NCBI GenBank assembly: GCA_025352435.1
Contig: JANXTN010000287.1
Location: forward strand, 1 to 27,896
Reading direction: 5' to 3'
DNA length: 27,896 nt
Source: Ferruginibacter sp.
GTDB taxonomy: Bacteria > Bacteroidota > Bacteroidia > Chitinophagales > Chitinophagaceae
Shown: piece by piece, positions 26,391 to 27,896 of the stretch
Position numbering within the stretch: position 1 is the stretch's first letter
How the letters are laid out: each line of letters opens with the position of its first letter
The notes under the pieces: model-generated
The model's input: only the letters and a program-made list of their open reading frames with translations
The model's database searches: none
What the model was told of the DNA's origin: nothing
Position numbers and translations under genes: made by a program

Positions 26391-27428
26391 TTAAATCAAT
26401 ACCTCTTCTATTTTTTGAAATCCCTTTTTTGCATCCATTCCATTCCATAATATATTAAAAACAGTTTCAGCAATCGGCATATCTGAATTTACTTTTTGGT
26501 TAATGATATACATACACTTTGCAGCATTGTAACCTTCGGCAACCATACTCATTTCCAGTTGCGCATTTTTTACAGAGTAGCCTTTACCGATCATATTCCC
26601 AAAGGTTCTGTTGCGGCTAAATAAAGAGTAACAGGTCACTAACAAATCGCCCAAATAAACTGAAGCTGCATAGTTAGCATGTTCACCTGCTGAACGGTTT
26701 CTGCCATGTTCCATATAGCCAACTTCGGCATTTATGATGCCCGCTTTGCGCAAAAAGCCCGCCATCTCATCTGCACTGTTTGCTATCAGTACACTTAAAA
26801 AGTTATCGCCATAATCAAGCCCATGCGCAATACCTGCTGCAACCGCATAAATGTTTTTTAACACCGCCGCATACTGCACACCGTAAATATCTTTGTTTGT
26901 AACTGTATTTAAATAATCCGTTTTAAAAAAGCCAGCTATCTCCTCCGTAGCTTTTTCATCAATGCCTGTAAAAGTTAAGTACGATAATTTTTCTGCAGCT
27001 ACTTCCTCCGCATGGCAAGGACCAAGCAAAGCGAAATAGTCCTTCATTTGTACATTAAAGTTCTTTAGTAAAAAGTCATTAAGCAACTCATTCTCCTCGG
27101 GTAAAATTCCTTTTACCGCTGAAATAATTTTCTTTCCCTCAAAAATATTTTTGGGCAGCGATAACAAGACTTGGCTTGAATAAGCAGATGGAATGGCAAC
27201 AATAATTACATCTGATTGCTGAATTACTTCTTCTACATTAGTTGTAAGATTAAGTTTATTGGTGTCAAAACGGGCAGCAGTAAGGTATTGAGGATTGTGG
27301 CTTTTAATTTTAAATTGTGCAATAGCTGCATCACTTCTATTCCACCACCAAATTGTATTGTTATTATCAGTTAATATTTTTGCTATCGCTGTACCCCAGC
27401 TGCCGCTTCCTAAAATTCCAAATTTCAT
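26391..27428 (-). CDS. gpsA: Glycerol-3-phosphate dehydrogenase [NAD(P)+]
   Basis: A 345-residue GpsA, which reduces dihydroxyacetone phosphate to sn-glycerol 3-phosphate for phospholipid synthesis in the cytoplasm. The nucleotide-binding loop is GSGSWGTA (7-14), followed by WWWNRSD. Lys106 is in SAVKGI, GPCHAEEVA is at 136-144 (GPS-type motif with Cys in place of Ser), and the catalytic-domain lysine Lys191 is in AAVLKNIYAVAAGI. The motif GHGRNRSAGEHA-like (here GYMEHGRNRSAGEH) is also present. Length is normal. The ATG at 27428 is certain from the Rossmann start. It follows rnc by 25 bases on the same strand and is probably cotranscribed with it. Confidence 0.95.
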   Translation of the reverse strand: MKFGILGSGSWGTAIAKILTDNNNTIWWWNRSDAAIAQFKIKSHNPQYLTAARFDTNKLNLTTNVEEVIQQSDVIIVAIPSAYSSQVLLSLPKNIFEGKKIISAVKGILPEENELLNDFLLKNFNVQMKDYFALLGPCHAEEVAAEKLSYLTFTGIDEKATEEIAGFFKTDYLNTVTNKDIYGVQYAAVLKNIYAVAAGIAHGLDYGDNFLSVLIANSADEMAGFLRKAGIINAEVGYMEHGRNRSAGEHANYAASVYLGDLLVTCYSLFSRNRTFGNMIGKGYSVKNAQLEMSMVAEGYNAAKCMYIINQKVNSDMPIAETVFNILWNGMDAKKGFQKIEEVLI

Positions 27429-27453
27429 ATAACAGGTTTATCGTTAATCCATC

Positions 27454-27896
27454 CTACAAGCCCAAAGTCTCTACCGCTTTAAATGCGGCTAACTGGCTTG
27501 CATCTTTTTTATTAAATCCTTTCGCTTCAGCTATCACTTCGCCATCAATCGTTGCTCCTATAGTAAACAATCTTCTGCCACTTTCAAAAGATTCGGTAAC
27601 AATTGTGAACTCTAATAATTTACCGTTTTTATTTGCCCAGCCGTAGAGTTTATTTTTGATGTTTATTTCAATCGCTTCAAGGTCATCGGTAAACATGTGG
27701 TTGTGAATAATGTATTGCTCTACCCAAAGCTGTGTTTTTTTGTAACCTTTATCCAAGAAAATAGCACCTATCAAAGCTTCCAATGTGTTGCCAAAAATCT
27801 GCGAAGTTTTTAATGCATTGTCAAGCTTGTTGTAAATGGTAATTTTTTTGAGACCCATCTTCACCGCTATTTCATTTAGCTTTTGCCTGTTTACCA
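27454..27896 (-). CDS. rnc: Ribonuclease III, C-terminal part (cut by window edge)
   Basis: The frame runs open to the end of the window, so the true start lies outside. The first readable residues are VNRQKLNEIAVKMGLKKI. The catalytic-domain end is visible as FGNTLEALIGAIFLDKGY, where the Glu is an active-site metal ligand. The double-stranded RNA-binding domain follows: NIKNKLYGWANKNGKLLEF, then FTIGATIDGEVIAEAKG and KKDASQLAAFKAVETLG. RNase III processes rRNA precursors and other structured RNAs. The first catalytic motif (ETLEFLGD-like) would be upstream, beyond 27896. gpsA starts 25 bases after its stop. Confidence 0.93.
   Translation of the reverse strand, partial: VNRQKLNEIAVKMGLKKITIYNKLDNALKTSQIFGNTLEALIGAIFLDKGYKKTQLWVEQYIIHNHMFTDDLEAIEINIKNKLYGWANKNGKLLEFTIVTESFESGRRLFTIGATIDGEVIAEAKGFNKKDASQLAAFKAVETLGL

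Noticed and set aside
1..27896. tRNA, rRNA, CRISPR array or insertion sequence
   Set aside because: Scanning by eye found no cloverleaf, no spaced direct repeats and no transposase motif; small structured RNAs could still be missed.

Overview
The window looks like a piece of a Bacteroidota chromosome, most likely Chitinophagales/Chitinophagaceae (the family is inference). The evidence is AT-rich DNA, a complete gldK-gldL-gldM-gldN core of the type IX secretion (T9SS)/gliding machinery, several short lipoproteins with Bacteroidota-style signal peptides, a DUF4271 gene next to hemD, and a few TAnnTTTG-type -7 promoter boxes. I see no insertion sequence, prophage, CRISPR array, rRNA or tRNA.

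Left part (1-5340): a secreted alpha/beta hydrolase and a VOC-fold protein form a small plus-strand pair. They are followed by the decayed 3' end of an amidohydrolase gene, in which individual frameshifts can still be read. Then come an orphan receiver-domain protein and a lipoprotein with two CHRD domains ending at a strong terminator. On the minus strand are a YeiH-family membrane protein, with an 18-bp perfect palindrome just upstream, and a glyoxalase-II-like metallo-hydrolase.

Middle (5341-14475): a 1150-residue outer-membrane protein combines a metalloprotease-like N-terminus that lacks HExxH, a TolB-like propeller and a C-terminal beta-barrel. After its terminator lie a second apparent gene remnant and a lipoprotein gene. 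A minus-strand operon encodes an ABC exporter (ATPase, permease) and a DgkA-family kinase. Then come a class III aminotransferase, a gamma-class carbonic anhydrase-like hexapeptide protein and a 55-residue lipoprotein.

Right part (14500-27896): the T9SS motor and ring operon gldKLMN is on the minus strand. The motor residues recognised in GldL are present. Upstream on the same strand are a YyaL/SPATA20-type thioredoxin-fold protein and a set running from an Omp85-family outer-membrane protein through DUF4271 to hemD. hemW is transcribed divergently from the Omp85 gene, so two tetrapyrrole-related genes bracket two envelope proteins. The window closes with an rnc-gpsA pair, with rnc cut by the window edge. 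hemW and gpsA converge with only 7 bases between their stop codons.

No wholly new system is obvious. The items most worth a second look are the two gene remnants, the degenerate-protease outer-membrane protein, the palindrome before yeiH and the hemD/DUF4271/Omp85/hemW neighbourhood.
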